From NCBI RefSeq assembly GCF_005082825.1, contig NZ_CP034882.1, positions 7,867 through 71,866 on the forward strand: a stretch of 64,000 nucleotides of DNA, read 5' to 3'. The DNA is from Buchnera aphidicola (Brevicoryne brassicae) (GTDB taxonomy: Bacteria > Pseudomonadota > Gammaproteobacteria > Enterobacterales > Enterobacteriaceae). Position 1 is the stretch's first letter; the number at the start of each line of letters is the position of its first letter. The notes under the pieces were generated by a model, which had not been told where the DNA came from, made no database searches, and was given only the letters and a program-made list of their open reading frames with translations. Shown one piece after another: positions 24,278-37,690 of this stretch. The position numbers and the translations under genes were made by a program.

Positions 24278-26554
24278 ATGGTAATTTTAAATCATACTCT
24301 TGGATTTCCAAGAATAGGTTGGAATCGTGAATTAAAAAGAGCTCAAGAAAAATATTGGTCTGGTGATATTTCACTTGAAAATTTATTATCTATTGGATAT
24401 GAAATAAGAAAAAAAAACTGGCAAAGACAAAAAGAATTTGGAATTGATTATATACCAGTTGGAGATTTTGCTTGGTATGATCATGTCTTAACTACTAGTA
24501 TGATGCTTGGAAATATACCAGAAAGACATAATTCTTTTAATAGTTCTATTGATTTAAATTGTTTATTTCGAATTGCGCGAGGTTGTTCTCCAGATATTTC
24601 TGCTTCAGAAATGACTAAATGGTTTAATACTAATTATCATTATATTGTACCTGAATTTTATAAAGACAAGATTTTAAAATTTTCTTGGAAACAAATTTTA
24701 GATGAAGTTGATGAAGCTTTATTATTAGGACATAAAGTTAAGCCTATACTTTTAGGTCCTATTACATATCTTTGGTTGGGAAAAGTAAAAGAAAAGCATT
24801 TTGATCGTTTAGATATGTTAGAAAATATAATTATAATATACAAACAAGTTTTACAAGAATTATCTGATCGTAATATTGATTTTGTTCAAGTTGATGAACC
24901 AGCTTTAGTTTTAGAATTGCCAAAAAAATGGCAAGATGCTTATTCTTATGCTTATAAAAAACTTTATGGAATAAGAAAAATATTACTTACTACATATTTT
25001 GATGATATTAACCATAATATAGAATTTATTCGCAATTTACCTATTCAAGGTATTCATATTGATTTAATTTCTGGAAAATATGATTTACTTGATTTTAATC
25101 TGAAAATACCGGCAGAATGGATTTTATCTTTAGGTGTAATTAATGGTCGAAATGTTTGGCGTTCTGATCTTGTAAAATGGTTTAAATTTATTTCTAAAAT
25201 TTTAAATAATCGTAAAAAAATATTAATTGGTTCATCATGTTCTTTATTACATACACCAATTGATTTAAAAGAGGAAAAAAATTTAGATAAAGAAGTAAAA
25301 GAATGGTTTTCTTTTGCTGTACAAAAATGTAATGAAATATCATTATTATCAGATGCATTGAATAAAAATGATGTTTCTTCAATTAAAAAATGGTGTTTAC
25401 CTATCTATAAACGCATTACTTCAAAAAGAGTGCATAAAATTGAAGTAGAAAAACGTTTGTCTAATATTACAATTAATCAATATCAACGTATTAGTTCTTA
25501 TGAAATTCGTTCTAAAGAGCAAAATAAAAAATTTGATTTACCTATTTTACCTACAACTACTATCGGATCTTTTCCTCAAACTATTGATATTAGAAAATTA
25601 CGTCGTGATTTTAAAAACGAATTAATTAATCAAAATGAATATTCACAAGGTATTAAAAAACATATTAAAAAAGTAATAAAAACACAAGAAGAATTAGATA
25701 TAGACGTTTTAGTACATGGTGAAGCTGAAAGAAATGACATGGTGGAATATTTTGGTGAACATTTAGACGGATTTGTATTTACGGATAACGGATGGGTGCA
25801 GAGTTATGGATCTCGTTGTGTAAAACCTCCTATTATTATTGGTGATATTAGTCGTCCAAAACCAATCACTATAGCATGGTCTAAATATGCTCAATCTTTA
25901 ACGAAAAAACCAATTAAAGGAATGTTAACAGGACCAGTTACTATTTTACTTTGGTCTTTTCCTAGAGAAGATGTTTCATTAAAAAAAATTGCTACACAAA
26001 TTGCTTTGGCATTACGTGATGAAGTCTTGGATTTAGAACAAGAAAAAATAGAAATTATTCAAATTGATGAACCTGCTTTACGAGAAGGATTACCACTAAG
26101 AAAAAGTTCTTGGTCTAAATATTTATCTTGGTCTGTTGATGCATTTCTTTTAAGCTCTTCTGGTGTAAAAAATACTACACAAATTCATACACATATGTGC
26201 TATTGTGAATTTAATGACATAATGAATTCCATTGCTTTATTAGATGCTGATGTAATTACAATAGAAACAGCACGTTCAGATATGGAATTGTTAGAATCAT
26301 TTAAAGAGTTTCAATATCCAAACGAAGTTGGTCCTGGAGTCTATGACATACATTCATCAAATATACCAAGTATAGACTCAATTATTATGTTATTACAAAA
26401 AGCTATGAAATACGTTTCCTTTAAACGTATTTGGGTGAATCCAGATTGTGGTTTAAAAACACGAAACTGGACTGAAACAGTATTAGCTTTAAAAAACATG
26501 GTTCAAGCAACAAAAATATTGAGAGAAAAAATTAAAAATAGTAAATTAGTTTAA
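24278..26554 (+). CDS. metE: Cobalamin-independent methionine synthase
   Basis: Transfers the methyl group of 5-methyltetrahydropteroyl-triglutamate to homocysteine, the last step of methionine synthesis. The 758 residues (E. coli 753) include the N-terminal [15 protein letters not shown], the catalytic domain start [10 protein letters not shown] (about residue 430), and the zinc ligands in [11 protein letters not shown] and [11 protein letters not shown]. MetF, which makes the methyl donor, is at 42946. It is transcribed away from metR. Confidence 0.98.
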   Translation: MVILNHTLGFPRIGWNRELKRAQEKYWSGDISLENLLSIGYEIRKKNWQRQKEFGIDYIPVGDFAWYDHVLTTSMMLGNIPERHNSFNSSIDLNCLFRIARGCSPDISASEMTKWFNTNYHYIVPEFYKDKILKFSWKQILDEVDEALLLGHKVKPILLGPITYLWLGKVKEKHFDRLDMLENIIIIYKQVLQELSDRNIDFVQVDEPALVLELPKKWQDAYSYAYKKLYGIRKILLTTYFDDINHNIEFIRNLPIQGIHIDLISGKYDLLDFNLKIPAEWILSLGVINGRNVWRSDLVKWFKFISKILNNRKKILIGSSCSLLHTPIDLKEEKNLDKEVKEWFSFAVQKCNEISLLSDALNKNDVSSIKKWCLPIYKRITSKRVHKIEVEKRLSNITINQYQRISSYEIRSKEQNKKFDLPILPTTTIGSFPQTIDIRKLRRDFKNELINQNEYSQGIKKHIKKVIKTQEELDIDVLVHGEAERNDMVEYFGEHLDGFVFTDNGWVQSYGSRCVKPPIIIGDISRPKPITIAWSKYAQSLTKKPIKGMLTGPVTILLWSFPREDVSLKKIATQIALALRDEVLDLEQEKIEIIQIDEPALREGLPLRKSSWSKYLSWSVDAFLLSSSGVKNTTQIHTHMCYCEFNDIMNSIALLDADVITIETARSDMELLESFKEFQYPNEVGPGVYDIHSSNIPSIDSIIMLLQKAMKYVSFKRIWVNPDCGLKTRNWTETVLALKNMVQATKILREKIKNSKLV

Positions 26555-26592
26555 AATTAGTTTTTTTAAAATTCTTTATGTTGTTTTAATGT

Positions 26593-26638
26593 TAAATCAT
26601 CTTTTAGATTATTTTATAGACACCTAAATGATGATTTA
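26593..26638. terminator. Bidirectional hairpin between metE and purH
   Basis: Arms at 26593-26607 and 26624-26638 pair over 14 of 15 bases with a 16-base loop. It lies between converging metE and purH and could serve either, although no long T run follows directly. Confidence 0.55.
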
Positions 26639-26708
26639 GCACATCATGAACTTTTTTAATGAAAAATGTATGTTATATACGAGATAAAAAAATATAATTT
26701 AAACTGTA

Positions 26709-28289
26709 TTAATGTTTAAAATGACGTTTATTTGTAAAAATCATTGTCATATTGTTTTCATTTGCCGCCTGTATAATTTCTTTATCACGTATAGACCCAC
26801 CTGGTTGAATAATACAGTTAATACCAATTGAAGCTGCGCTATCAATTCCATCCCTGAAAGGGAAAAAAGCATCAGAAGCCATAGTTGCGCCAATAATTTT
26901 TTGTTTTTGATCTTTTACTTTAATATTAGCTAATTTAGTAGAATAAATTCTACTCATTTGACCTGCACCTATACTGATAGTTGTTTGATTACGACCGTAT
27001 ACAATTGCGTTTGATTTAACAAATTTAGCTACTTTCCAACAAAATATAGAATCTTCTAATTCTTTTTTCGTTGGGATACGTTTCGTAACGAAATTCCATG
27101 TTTTTATATCTATATTTTGAGAGTCATATTCTTGTACAAGTAATCCATTAGTAATTCTTTTAAAATCTATTCTTATTTTATTTTTCTTGATTTTTCCAGT
27201 CACGAGTATTCTTATATTTAATTTTTGCTTGAGTATTTTTAATGCTAAAATATCTATTTCCGGTGCAATAATAACTTCAATAAATTGTTTGGTATTAATA
27301 ATGTTTTCAGCAGTTTTTTTGTCTAATTTAACATTAAAAGCGACTATACCTCCAAAAGCTGAAACAGGATCAGCATAATATGCTGATAAATATGATTCTG
27401 AAAGAGTATTACTTACTGCAACACCACAAGGATTTTCATGTTTTACAATAACACAAGCTGGTTTATTAAATTCTTTTACGCATTCTAATGCTGTATTAGC
27501 ATCAGATACATTATTGTATGATAAAGTTTTTCCTTGAATTTGCTGCGCAGAACTTATTGTACCTGATTCTATAATATTTTTGTCTATATAAAAAGATGCT
27601 TTTTGATGTTGATTTTCTCCATATCTCAAATCTTGTTTCTTGATAAAAGAAAAATTTATTTCTTGAGGAAATAAATTTTCGCAATAAATTTTGTTTAACA
27701 TGTTTTTTTTTATAAAATATTGTGAAATAATTTTTTCATAATATGCTGTGTATTCAAATGCTTTAGTTGCTAAATAAAATCTTTTTTCTATATTCATAGT
27801 ATTATTATTAATAGAATCTATAGTACTTTGAAAATCGTAAAAATCCACTATAACTATAACGTTTTTATAGTTTTTTGCCGAAGCACGTACAAGAGTTGGT
27901 CCACCTATATCAATATTATTTATAATGTTATCAATATTGTTGTTTTTGATGTTTTGTACTTTTTCAAAGGGATAGAAATTCACAATAACTATATCTATAC
28001 AAGAGATTTGATATAGTTTCATAATTTCATTGTCTTCGTCTTCTCTTCTTAAAATACCAGCCATAATTTTTGGATGTAATGTTTTAACACGACCATCCAT
28101 TATTTCTGGAAATTTTGTATATTCTGATATTTCCATAACAGGTATATTGTTTTCTTTTAAAATTTTTGCTGTTCCTCCTGTTGAAAACAAATTAATTTTA
28201 TTTTTTATTAATATTTTTGATATGTTTAAAACATGTGTTTTATCTGAGACACTAATTAAAGCATTTTTTATAACATTAATTGATGGCAT
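26709..28289 (-). CDS. purH: Bifunctional AICAR transformylase / IMP cyclohydrolase
   Basis: Catalyses the last two steps to IMP: formylation of AICAR and ring closure. The 526 residues (E. coli 529) have an N-terminal MGS-like cyclohydrolase domain (ISVSDK, STGGTAKIL, GRVKTLHPK) and the transformylase domain with KKQDLRYGENQHQ, the catalytic CVIVKHENPCGVA, AFGGIVAFN and a C-terminal FPFRDGID...IQPGGSIRD. In Buchnera this gene is known to persist without the upstream purine pathway because histidine synthesis releases AICAR. It is followed, on the minus strand, by the metE-purH hairpin. Confidence 0.97.
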   Translation of the reverse strand: MPSINVIKNALISVSDKTHVLNISKILIKNKINLFSTGGTAKILKENNIPVMEISEYTKFPEIMDGRVKTLHPKIMAGILRREDEDNEIMKLYQISCIDIVIVNFYPFEKVQNIKNNNIDNIINNIDIGGPTLVRASAKNYKNVIVIVDFYDFQSTIDSINNNTMNIEKRFYLATKAFEYTAYYEKIISQYFIKKNMLNKIYCENLFPQEINFSFIKKQDLRYGENQHQKASFYIDKNIIESGTISSAQQIQGKTLSYNNVSDANTALECVKEFNKPACVIVKHENPCGVAVSNTLSESYLSAYYADPVSAFGGIVAFNVKLDKKTAENIINTKQFIEVIIAPEIDILALKILKQKLNIRILVTGKIKKNKIRIDFKRITNGLLVQEYDSQNIDIKTWNFVTKRIPTKKELEDSIFCWKVAKFVKSNAIVYGRNQTTISIGAGQMSRIYSTKLANIKVKDQKQKIIGATMASDAFFPFRDGIDSAASIGINCIIQPGGSIRDKEIIQAANENNMTMIFTNKRHFKH

Positions 28290-28404
28290 GATATATTTTC
28301 TTTTTTTAATAAAATTTTGAATATTTTTTCTACATTAATGTTATCTTTTAATGTAAAATTAGTTTTAAAAAAGATAATTTTTTTTAATATAAAAAGTTTT
28401 TATT

Positions 28405-28423
28405 AGGGGCTTTATAAGCCCCT
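28405..28423 (-). terminator. Hairpin between hupA and purH
   Basis: AGGGGCTT (28405-28412) pairs perfectly with AAGCCCCT (28416-28423), a GC-rich stem in an AT-rich spacer 32 bases after the hupA stop. An A/T-rich stretch follows on the minus strand. It probably ends the hupA transcript. Confidence 0.6.
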
Positions 28424-28454
28424 TTAAATATTTTTAAAATATAATATATTTGCA

Positions 28455-28727
28455 TTATTTGATTGCATTTTTCAATGTTTTTCCAGATATAAAGCTAGGA
28501 ACTTTAGTCGCCGGAATTTGTATTTCTTTTCCTGTTTGAGGATTTCGTCCTGTACGAGAGGATCTTAAATTAACTTTAAAAGTACCAAATCCAACTATTT
28601 GTACCGACTCTCCTTTTTTTAAGGATTGAATGATAGTTGATAAAGTGTTTTCTAAAATAGATTTTGCTTGTATTTTTGATAAATTAGACTTTTTAGAAAC
28701 AATGTCGATTAGTTGAGTTTTATTCAT
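28455..28727 (-). CDS. hupA: DNA-binding protein HU, alpha type
   Basis: Small nucleoid protein that bends and compacts DNA. The 90 residues show the classic fold: N-terminal helices [18 protein letters not shown], then [21 protein letters not shown] with the beta-arm prolines ([13 protein letters not shown]), and GKTLKNAIK at the end. It is most like the alpha subunit, and the neighbourhood (purH, rpoC) corresponds to the E. coli hupA locus. In a genome with one HU gene it would form a homodimer. Confidence 0.95.
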   Translation of the reverse strand: MNKTQLIDIVSKKSNLSKIQAKSILENTLSTIIQSLKKGESVQIVGFGTFKVNLRSSRTGRNPQTGKEIQIPATKVPSFISGKTLKNAIK

Positions 28728-29193
28728 TACTTTTCCTTTGTATTTAAATTTAAAAATTAATAATTTATTTAGCTGTTATTTTTATAAAACTATATTTAAT
28801 ATATTATATTAAAAACATTTTTATTTATGACATCATATAATTTTTTTATTAATTCAAATTAAATAACTTTATATTTATAAAAAATAAATATAAAAAAAGA
28901 AGAATCTATTTGAAAAATTTTTAATTTAAGACAAATTATAATATATATAAAAATAATCAAAAAGATACTATATAAATTATATTTTTATTTTTAATAACAA
29001 TTCTAAAATGTTTAATTTTATTGAAAATTATATTTGGGATATCTGTAAAAAATAGTAGTTGTAATTTTATTTTATAAAAATTATTTTTTTATTTTATAAT
29101 AGTATGAGATGTATCATTAATTTATAATTTAATATTTTTTATCATACTGATTCATATACTCTTTAATTAATATAAATTATTAACTTTTTAGTG
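28728..29193. other. Long non-coding spacer between hupA and rpoC
   Basis: About 470 bases of very AT-rich DNA separate the hupA start from the rpoC terminator hairpin. In E. coli this interval holds the thi genes, rsd, nudC, hemE, nfi and others. I see no conserved coding remnant in any frame, only a weak inverted repeat (29101-29107 with 29142-29148). It presumably contains the hupA promoter and eroded gene remains. Confidence 0.5.
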
Positions 29194-29215
29194 TGGCTGC
29201 TTTTAAGAGCAGCCA
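29194..29215 (-). terminator. Hairpin after rpoC
   Basis: TGGCTGCT (29194-29201) pairs with AGCAGCCA (29208-29215), a perfect eight-base stem with a six-base loop, 43 bases downstream of the rpoC stop on the minus strand. It has no long T run, but its GC content and position fit the end of the rplKAJL-rpoBC transcript. Confidence 0.65.
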
Positions 29216-29258
29216 TAATTTAGATATATTTAACAAATATTAAAGATAATCATTTTTA

Positions 29259-32200
29259 TTATGTAAGAGTGGAATTTAATAATTCTGAAAGACTAGCAGA
29301 AGCTTCTTCAACACTAATTGAAGAGCTATTAACTGTTGTAGAATTATTATGTTTTTTTTGACGACGATTCAAACGTTCTTTATGATATGCATATCCTGTA
29401 CCTGCAGGAATTAAACGTCCAACAATTACGTTTTCTTTTAATCCTCGTAATTCGTCTTTTTTTCCTGCAACTGCAGATTCAGTTAATACTCTTGTTGTCT
29501 CTTGAAAAGATGCTGCTGATATGAAAGATTCTGTTGCAAGTGATGCTTTAGTAATACCTAATAAATCTCTTGAAAAAGAAGCTAATTTTTTATTTTTTTG
29601 GTTTAAAATACGATTTGAAATCTTTATACGAGAAAATTCAACTTGTTCACCATCTAAAAAATTAGAATCTCCTGATTTAATTATAGTGGCTTTACGAAGC
29701 ATTTGTCTTATAATTACTTCAATATGTTTATCATTAATTTTTACACCTTGTAAACGATATACTTCTTGTACTTCATTTACAATATATCTAGTTACAGCTT
29801 GAACCCCTCTTAATCTAAGAATATCATGTGGAGATTCTGGTCCGTCAGACACAACGTCACCTCTTTCTACTCTTTCTCCTTCAAATACATTTAATTGTCT
29901 CCATTTTGGAATCATTTCTTCATAAGTATCATTACCGTCTACTGGTGTAATTACTAATCTTCTTTTCCCTTTTGTTTCTTTTCCAAAAGATATAATACCA
30001 CTAATTTCAGCTAAAATTGCTAATTCTTTTGGACGTCTAGCTTCAAATAAATCCGCCACTCTTGGAAGTCCACCAGTTATATCTTTAGTTCCACCTGATT
30101 CTTGGGGTACTCGTGCTAATGTATCGCCTGAACTAATTTCTACTCCATCATCAAGTTGAACAATAGCTTTTCCAGGTAAAAAGTATTGTGCAGGCATATC
30201 TGTACCTGAAATAAGAACATCTTTTCCATTACGATCGATTATCTTTAATGCTGGTCTTAAATCTTTACCGATTGACATTCTTTCTGCAGTATCTAATACT
30301 ACTATAGAAGATAATCCTGTTAATTCATCTGCTTGTCGTGTAATACTTTGACCATCAATCATATCTATAAATCGAACTAAACCATTAACTTCTGTAATAA
30401 CTGGCATAGTATGTGGATCCCATTTTGCTACAGTCTCTCCAGATTTAACTTTTTCACCATCACCTTTAGCCATAATTGCACCATAAGGTACCTTATAGCT
30501 TTCTTTTGTTCTGCCAAAATTATCAATTATATTAAGTTCTACATTTCTTGAAGTAATAACTATTTTACCTGAAGAATTAGTAACAAATTTTGCATTATTA
30601 AGACTAATAATTCCTTTATTTTTGATTTGTATACTGGATTCTGCTGCTGCTCTTGATGCTGCACCACCAATATGAAAGGTTCTCATAGTAAGTTGTGTAC
30701 CAGGTTCTCCTATAGATTGAGCTGCAATAACACCGATGGCTTCACCTTTATTAACTAGATTACCCCTAGCTAAATCTCGACCATAACAATAAGCACAAAC
30801 ACCAAAATCAGTATCACAATTTACTACTGATCTTACTTTTACGTTATCTATAGAACTATTTTCTAAAAGATCACACCATTGTTCATTAAGCAATGTATTT
30901 CTTTTAATTAATACTTTGTTAGTGTATGGAATAATAATGTCTTCTGCAGTAACACGACCTAAAACACGTTCTCTTAACGGTTCTTTTACATCTCCACCTT
31001 CAATTAGAGGAGTCATTAAAATACCTTCATGTGTTTGACAATCATCTTGTGTTACAACTAAATCTTGAGCGACGTCTACTAAACGACGTGTTAAGTATCC
31101 AGAATTAGCAGTTTTTAATGCTGTATCAGCTAATCCTTTACGTGCTCCATGAGTAGAAATGAAATATTGTAATACATTTAAACCTTCTCTAAAATTAGCT
31201 GTAATTGGAGTTTCAATGATAGAACCATCAGGTTTTGCCATTAAACCACGCATTCCTGCTAATTGACGAATTTGTGCTGCAGAGCCACGAGCTCCTGAAT
31301 CAGCCATCATAAATATACTATTAAAAGAAATTTGTTTCTTTTTTTCACCTTTTTTATTTTTAACAGATTCTGTAGATAAATTTTCCATCATAGCTTTAGC
31401 TACTCTTTCATTAGCTGCAGCCCAAATATCAATAACTTTATTATATCTTTCACCAGCTGTAACTAGTCCTGATTGAAATTGTTCTTGTATTTCAGCAACT
31501 TCGATTTCTGCTTCATTGATAATATTTGCTTTTTTTTCTGGTATAACCATATCATCAATACCAACTGAAGCTCCTGATCTTGCTGCATAAGCAAAACCAG
31601 TATACATAATTTGATCAGCAAAAAAAACAGTAGGTTTAAGTCCTAAAATACGGTAACAAGTATTAAGCATTTTAGAAATATCTTTTTTACCTAATGTTTG
31701 ATTAACTATGCTAAAAGGAAGTCCTTTAGGTACGATCATCCATAAAATCGCTCTTCCTATAGTAGTGTTGATAATTTTTTTGATTGGTGTAAAGCTTTTA
31801 TCTTCATTTTTTTTATATTCTATTATACGAACTTTAACTAAAGAATGTAATTCGGCAATACCTAAGTGATATACTTTTTCTGCTTCGTTAGCGCCATTTA
31901 GCAACATTCCCTCGCCTTTTCCATTAATTTTTTCACGAGTCATATAATACAATCCTAAAACAACATCTTGAGAAGGTACAATAATCGGCTCTCCGTTAGC
32001 TGGAGATAGAATGTTATTAGTTGACATCATTAAGGCTCTGGCTTCTAATTGAGATTCTAGAGTTAATGGAACATGTACAGCCATTTGATCTCCATCAAAA
32101 TCAGCATTATAAGCTGCACATACTAATGGATGAAGTTGAATTGCCTTTCCTTCTATAAGAACTGGTTCAAATGCTTGTATGCCTAATCTATGTAAAGTAG

Positions 32201-33479
32201 GTGCTCGATTCAATAGAACTGGATGCTCACGAATGACTTCATCTAAGATATCCCATACTACAGCTTCTTCTCTTTCCACCATTTTTTTTGCTGCTTTTAT
32301 AGTAGTTGCTAAACCACGAACTTCTAATTTACCATATATAAAAGGTTTAAAAAGTTCTAATGCCATTTTTTTAGGCAATCCACATTGATGTAAATGAAGA
32401 TAAGGGCCTACAGTAATTACTGAACGACCAGAGTAATCAACGCGTTTTCCGAGAAGATTTTGTCGAAAGCGTCCTTGTTTTCCTTTAATCATATCAGCTA
32501 AGGATTTAAGAGGTCTTTTATTTGATCCTGTAATAGCTCTTCCTCTTCGACCATTATCTAATAGAGCATCTACTGCTTCTTGTAACATCCTTTTTTCATT
32601 TCTTACAATAATATCTGGAGCTGCTAAATCTAATAAACGTTTAAGACGATTATTTCTATTAATTACTCGACGATATAAATCATTTAAATCAGATGTGGCA
32701 AATCTTCCTCCATCTAATGGTACTAATGGTCTAAGATCAGGTGGTAATACTGGTAATACAGTTAAAATCATCCATTCGGGTTTATTATGAGATTGAATAA
32801 ACGCTTCTAGTAGTTTAATTCTTTTTGTTAATTTTTTTCTTTTTGTTTCAGAATTAGTATCGTTTAACTCGATTCTTAATGTGTTACATTCTTGTGTTAA
32901 ATTAATGTCTTTTAATAAAAATTGAATTGCTTCTGCTCCCATTGTTGCATTAAATTCATCACCAAATTCTTCTAATGCATCTAAGTATTGTTCTTCAGTT
33001 AAAATTTGACGTTTTTCAAGATTAGTCATTCCTGATTCTATAACGACATAGGATTCAAAATATAATACTCTTTCAATATCTCTTAAAGGCATATCCAATA
33101 ATAAACCTATTCGTGATGGTAGAGATTTTAAAAACCAAATATGTGCTGTTGGTGAAGATAATTCTATATGACCCATTCTTTCTCTTCTAACTTTGCTTTG
33201 TGTAACTTCAACACCGCATTTTTCACAAATTACACCTCGGTGTTTTAATCTTTTATATTTACCACATAAGCATTCATAATCTTTTACTGGACCAAAAATA
33301 CGAGCACAAAATAATCCATCTCGTTCAGGTTTAAATGTACGATAATTAATAGTTTCTGGTTTTTTAACTTCACCAAATGACCAAGATCTAATCATGTCTG
33401 GTGAAGCTAATGAAATTTTAATAGCATCAAAATCTTCATTTTTTGTTTGGGATTTTAAAAATTTTAGTAAATCTTTCAC
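29259..33479 (-). CDS. rpoC: RNA polymerase subunit beta'
   Basis: Catalytic largest subunit of RNA polymerase. The 1406 residues match E. coli (1407). It starts at GTG (33479) like E. coli rpoC, with AGGAG 8-9 bases before. Visible are the N-terminal zinc-binding cysteines ([19 protein letters not shown], about residues 70-88), the clamp and rudder region, the active-site [12 protein letters not shown] that binds catalytic Mg (about residues 458-469), the trigger loop region [19 protein letters not shown], and the second zinc site with C-x6-C-x2-C near 890 ([11 protein letters not shown]). It follows rpoB by 78 bases. Confidence 0.99.
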   Translation of the reverse strand: MKDLLKFLKSQTKNEDFDAIKISLASPDMIRSWSFGEVKKPETINYRTFKPERDGLFCARIFGPVKDYECLCGKYKRLKHRGVICEKCGVEVTQSKVRRERMGHIELSSPTAHIWFLKSLPSRIGLLLDMPLRDIERVLYFESYVVIESGMTNLEKRQILTEEQYLDALEEFGDEFNATMGAEAIQFLLKDINLTQECNTLRIELNDTNSETKRKKLTKRIKLLEAFIQSHNKPEWMILTVLPVLPPDLRPLVPLDGGRFATSDLNDLYRRVINRNNRLKRLLDLAAPDIIVRNEKRMLQEAVDALLDNGRRGRAITGSNKRPLKSLADMIKGKQGRFRQNLLGKRVDYSGRSVITVGPYLHLHQCGLPKKMALELFKPFIYGKLEVRGLATTIKAAKKMVEREEAVVWDILDEVIREHPVLLNRAPTLHRLGIQAFEPVLIEGKAIQLHPLVCAAYNADFDGDQMAVHVPLTLESQLEARALMMSTNNILSPANGEPIIVPSQDVVLGLYYMTREKINGKGEGMLLNGANEAEKVYHLGIAELHSLVKVRIIEYKKNEDKSFTPIKKIINTTIGRAILWMIVPKGLPFSIVNQTLGKKDISKMLNTCYRILGLKPTVFFADQIMYTGFAYAARSGASVGIDDMVIPEKKANIINEAEIEVAEIQEQFQSGLVTAGERYNKVIDIWAAANERVAKAMMENLSTESVKNKKGEKKKQISFNSIFMMADSGARGSAAQIRQLAGMRGLMAKPDGSIIETPITANFREGLNVLQYFISTHGARKGLADTALKTANSGYLTRRLVDVAQDLVVTQDDCQTHEGILMTPLIEGGDVKEPLRERVLGRVTAEDIIIPYTNKVLIKRNTLLNEQWCDLLENSSIDNVKVRSVVNCDTDFGVCAYCYGRDLARGNLVNKGEAIGVIAAQSIGEPGTQLTMRTFHIGGAASRAAAESSIQIKNKGIISLNNAKFVTNSSGKIVITSRNVELNIIDNFGRTKESYKVPYGAIMAKGDGEKVKSGETVAKWDPHTMPVITEVNGLVRFIDMIDGQSITRQADELTGLSSIVVLDTAERMSIGKDLRPALKIIDRNGKDVLISGTDMPAQYFLPGKAIVQLDDGVEISSGDTLARVPQESGGTKDITGGLPRVADLFEARRPKELAILAEISGIISFGKETKGKRRLVITPVDGNDTYEEMIPKWRQLNVFEGERVERGDVVSDGPESPHDILRLRGVQAVTRYIVNEVQEVYRLQGVKINDKHIEVIIRQMLRKATIIKSGDSNFLDGEQVEFSRIKISNRILNQKNKKLASFSRDLLGITKASLATESFISAASFQETTRVLTESAVAGKKDELRGLKENVIVGRLIPAGTGYAYHKERLNRRQKKHNNSTTVNSSSISVEEASASLSELLNSTLT

Positions 33480-33557
33480 GCATCAGCTCCTGTCGGAGTA
33501 AATCTTTTTAAGTTGATAAATCTATGAATATTATTTATTATTTTAAGAGTAGCTTAA

Positions 33558-36500
33558 TTACTCGCTTTCTAATTCAATATTAATACCTAATGATCGAATT
33601 TCTTTAAGAAGTACGTTAAAAGATTCTGGCATACCAGGTTCCATTTGATGATTTCCATCTACAATATTTTTATACATTTTAGTTCTTCCATTAACGTCAT
33701 CAGATTTTACAGTTAACATTTCTTGCAATGTATAAGATGCCCCATATGCTTCTAGTGCCCAAACTTCCATTTCACCGAAACGTTGTCCACCAAATTGAGC
33801 TTTTCCACCTAGTGGTTGTTGTGTGACTAAACTATAAGAACCAGTAGAACGAGCATGCATTTTATCATCTACTAAATGATTTAATTTCAACATATACATA
33901 TAACCAACTGTAACTGGTCTTTCAAATTTTTCTCCTGTTCTTCCATCAAAAAGTGTAATTTGTCCTGAAGTAGGTAAATCAGCAAATTCTAGAAGTTTTT
34001 TTATTTCGTTTTCTTGCGCTCCATCAAAAACAGGAGTAGCAATAGGGATTCCATTTTTTAAATTTTTTGCCAAACATAATATTTCTTCGTTTGAAAATGT
34101 ATCTAAATTTATTTTTTGACGTAAATTATCTCCAAGATCAAATGCTTTTTGTATAAATTTTCTTAATTTAGAAATTTTTTCTTGATTTTTAAGCATATGA
34201 TTAATTTTGTCACCAATGCCTTTAGCCGCCATGCCTAAATGTGTTTCTAATATTTGTCCTATATTCATTCGAGAAGGAACACCTAATGGATTTAAAACAA
34301 TATCCACTGGTATACCATTTTCGTCATAAGGCATATCTTCAATAGGATTAATTTTTGAAATAACTCCTTTATTTCCATGTCTTCCTGCCATTTTATCACC
34401 AGGTTGGATTTGACGTTTTACTGCTAAATACACTTTTACAATTTTTAGAACACCTGGAGCAAGATCATCACCTTGTGTTATTTTACGTCTTTTCATTTCA
34501 ATTTTTTTATTAAATTCCTCTTTTAACTCATTATGTTGTTTTGCAAGTTTTTCTATTTCTTTTCTTTTATCTTTTTGTTTTATTTCGATTGAAAACCATT
34601 TTTCATAATTTAATTTATTAAGTTTTTCTACTTTAATATCAAAAGATATAAGAGTTTTTTTAATGTGAGTTAACAAACTTGATTCAAATATTTTAAATTC
34701 TTCAGTAAGGTCTTTTTTTGCTTTTTTTAATTGCATTTCTTCAATTTCTATAGCTCTTTTATCTTTTTTTACACCATCTCTAGTAAATATTTGTACATCT
34801 ATAACTGTTCCTGATACTCCATTAGGTACTCTTAATGAAGAATCTTTTACATCTGATGCTTTTTCTCCAAAAATAGCACGTAATAATTTTTCTTCTGGTG
34901 TGAGTTGTGTTTCTCCCTTTGGTGTTACTTTACCTACTAATATATCGCCTCCAGTAACTTCGGCTCCAATATAAACAATTCCTGATTCATCTAATTTAGA
35001 TAATGCAGCTTCTCCTACGTTAGGTATATCTGAGCTAATTTCTTCTGGTCCTAATTTTGTATCTCTTGATATACACGATAGTTCTTGTATATGAATGGTA
35101 GTAAAACGATCTTCTTGTACAACTCTTTCTGATACTAAAATAGAATCTTCAAAATTATATCCATTCCAAGGCATAAAAGCCACTCGCATATTTTGTCCTA
35201 ATGCCAGTTCTCCTAAATCGGTAGAAGGACCATCAGCTAATACATCTCCTTTTTTTATTATTTCACTTAAATTTACACAAGGTTGTTGGTTGATACATGT
35301 ATTTTGATTTGATCGAGTATATTTTGTTAAATTATAAATATCTATTCCTGCTTCTTCTGAATGTGTTTCTTTTTCGTTTACTTTAACTACAATGCGAGAA
35401 GCATCGACATATTGAATAAAACCACTCCTTTTGGCTACCACTGTAACGCCTGAATCTACTGCTACTGCTCGTTCCATTCCAGTTCCAATAAGAGGTTTAT
35501 CTGCTTTTAAAGTAGGTACTGCTTGACGTTGCATATTTGCACCCATTAAAGCTCTATTTGCATCATCATGTTCAAGAAAAGGAATTAAAGATGCACCAAC
35601 AGATACAATTTGTTGAGTTGAAACATCCATATAATTAACTTGATTACGATTAAATAAACTAGATTCACCTTTGTGTCGACAAGTTACTAAGTCATCAGTA
35701 AAAAAATTATTTTTATCAATATTTGTATTTGCTTGTGCAATAATGTAATTACCTTCCTCTATGGCAGACAAATAATTAATTTCTTTAGTAACTAAACCAT
35801 TTCGTACCTTTCGGTAAGGTGTTTCTAAAAAACCATAGGTATTTGTTCGAGCATATACAGATAAAGAATTTATTAATCCAATATTTGGACCTTCTGGAGT
35901 TTCTATAGGACAAACACGTCCATAATGAGTAGGATGTACATCTCGAACTTCAAATCCAGCTCTTTCTCTAGTTAAACCACCTAGTCCTAATGCTGAAATT
36001 CGTCTTTTATGTGTAATTTCTGATAGAGGATTGTTTTGATCCATAAATTGAGATAATTGACTGGAACCAAAAAATTCTTTGACAGCTGCAGATATTGGTT
36101 TAGCATTAATCATATCTTGTGGCATAATGGTATCTAAATCGCCAATAGATAATCTCTCTTTAACTGTTCTTTCTACTCTTACTAAACCAATTCTAAATTG
36201 ATTTTCCGCCATTTCACCAACTGATCTAATACGTCTGTTGCCTAAGTGATCAATATCATCTACTTCTCCCTTTCCATTACGAATATCAATTATTTTTTTT
36301 ATAACGTCAATTATATCTTTTTTATCTAAAGTACCTGATCCTTCAATTTCCTGACGAAGAAGAGATCTATTAAATTTCATTCTACCAACTGAAGAAAGAT
36401 CATATCTATCTTCAGAAAAAAATAAATTTTCAAAGAGATTTTCTGTTGCTTCTTTAGTAGGAGGTTCACCAGGTCTCATAACTCGATAAATTTCTATTAG

Positions 36501-37586
36501 TGCACTTGTACGATCATTAGTAGAGTCTATTCTGAGTGTTTCTGATATATATGGACCGTGGTCTAAATCATTGGTAAAAAGTGTTTCAATAATATCAAAA
36601 CCAGATTTTTTTAATTTTTCTAATATTTCTAAGGATAGTTCTGTATTAGCAAAAATAATAGTTTCACCGGTTTTTTTATCTAAATAGTTTTTAGATACAA
36701 TTCTTCCTAAAATGTATTCAATAGGAACTTTAATAGATTTTATTTGATCATTTTTTAATTCTTGAATATGTCGTGCAGTAATACGACGACCTTTTTCTAC
36801 ATATATTTTACCTCTTTTTTCAATATTAAATGATGCAGTTTCACCTCTTAGTCTTTCTGGGACTAGTGTTAATTCAATATTGTTTTTGTCTATTTTAAAA
36901 ATATTTTTTTCAAAAAATAGATTCAATATTTCTTCCGTATTATAATTTAGAGCTCGTAAAATGACTGTTACTGGAAGTTTGCGACGTCGATCAATTCTAA
37001 CAAATAAATTATCTTTTGGATCAAATTCAAAATCTAACCAAGATCCTCGGTAGGGAATAATACGTGCATTATAAAGTACCTTTCCTGAAGAATGGGTTTT
37101 TCCTTTGTCACTGTCAAAAAAAACCCCAGGACTACGATGTAATTGAGAAACAACAACTCTTTCTGTTCCATTAATTATAAATGTTCCATTATTAGTCATT
37201 AACGGAATTTCACCCATATAAACTTCTTGTTCTTTAATATCTTTTACAGTAGCTTCTAATATATCACGTTCATAAATAACAAGACGTAGTCTCACTCTTA
37301 GTGCTGCTGAATAAGTAGCACCTCTTATTTGACATTCTTTTACATCAAAAATTGCTTCACCTAGACGATAACTGACGTATTGAAGTTCAGCATTTCCATT
37401 ATAACTACGAATTGGAAATACAGAACGAAATGCTGCTTCTAAACCTTGTTGAGCTTCTATGTCTAGTTGAATAAATTTTTTAAAAGAATCTAGTTGAATA
37501 GAAAGAAGATATGGTATATCCAAAACTTGTGGACGTTTGCCAAAATCTTTACGAATACGTTTTTTTTCGGTATAAGAGTAAACCAT
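33558..37586 (-). CDS. rpoB: RNA polymerase subunit beta
   Basis: Second large subunit of RNA polymerase, target of rifampicin. It has exactly the E. coli length, 1342 residues. Conserved landmarks include the rifampicin cluster [23 protein letters not shown] (in part; about residues 507-530), the catalytic region [30 protein letters not shown], and the C-terminal [19 protein letters not shown] lysine-rich stretch near 995-1060 is diverged, as usual for AT-rich relatives. An attenuator hairpin at 37691-37720 separates it from rplL. Confidence 0.99.
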   Translation of the reverse strand: MVYSYTEKKRIRKDFGKRPQVLDIPYLLSIQLDSFKKFIQLDIEAQQGLEAAFRSVFPIRSYNGNAELQYVSYRLGEAIFDVKECQIRGATYSAALRVRLRLVIYERDILEATVKDIKEQEVYMGEIPLMTNNGTFIINGTERVVVSQLHRSPGVFFDSDKGKTHSSGKVLYNARIIPYRGSWLDFEFDPKDNLFVRIDRRRKLPVTVILRALNYNTEEILNLFFEKNIFKIDKNNIELTLVPERLRGETASFNIEKRGKIYVEKGRRITARHIQELKNDQIKSIKVPIEYILGRIVSKNYLDKKTGETIIFANTELSLEILEKLKKSGFDIIETLFTNDLDHGPYISETLRIDSTNDRTSALIEIYRVMRPGEPPTKEATENLFENLFFSEDRYDLSSVGRMKFNRSLLRQEIEGSGTLDKKDIIDVIKKIIDIRNGKGEVDDIDHLGNRRIRSVGEMAENQFRIGLVRVERTVKERLSIGDLDTIMPQDMINAKPISAAVKEFFGSSQLSQFMDQNNPLSEITHKRRISALGLGGLTRERAGFEVRDVHPTHYGRVCPIETPEGPNIGLINSLSVYARTNTYGFLETPYRKVRNGLVTKEINYLSAIEEGNYIIAQANTNIDKNNFFTDDLVTCRHKGESSLFNRNQVNYMDVSTQQIVSVGASLIPFLEHDDANRALMGANMQRQAVPTLKADKPLIGTGMERAVAVDSGVTVVAKRSGFIQYVDASRIVVKVNEKETHSEEAGIDIYNLTKYTRSNQNTCINQQPCVNLSEIIKKGDVLADGPSTDLGELALGQNMRVAFMPWNGYNFEDSILVSERVVQEDRFTTIHIQELSCISRDTKLGPEEISSDIPNVGEAALSKLDESGIVYIGAEVTGGDILVGKVTPKGETQLTPEEKLLRAIFGEKASDVKDSSLRVPNGVSGTVIDVQIFTRDGVKKDKRAIEIEEMQLKKAKKDLTEEFKIFESSLLTHIKKTLISFDIKVEKLNKLNYEKWFSIEIKQKDKRKEIEKLAKQHNELKEEFNKKIEMKRRKITQGDDLAPGVLKIVKVYLAVKRQIQPGDKMAGRHGNKGVISKINPIEDMPYDENGIPVDIVLNPLGVPSRMNIGQILETHLGMAAKGIGDKINHMLKNQEKISKLRKFIQKAFDLGDNLRQKINLDTFSNEEILCLAKNLKNGIPIATPVFDGAQENEIKKLLEFADLPTSGQITLFDGRTGEKFERPVTVGYMYMLKLNHLVDDKMHARSTGSYSLVTQQPLGGKAQFGGQRFGEMEVWALEAYGASYTLQEMLTVKSDDVNGRTKMYKNIVDGNHQMEPGMPESFNVLLKEIRSLGINIELESE

Positions 37587-37690
37587 AGAGTTCCTAAATT
37601 TTCTGACAGATAAGTTAAAAATATAATTTAACTTTTGTCTTAAGGGAGAGACATTTTTAATTTTTTAGAAAAAATTTGAATGTTTTAATC

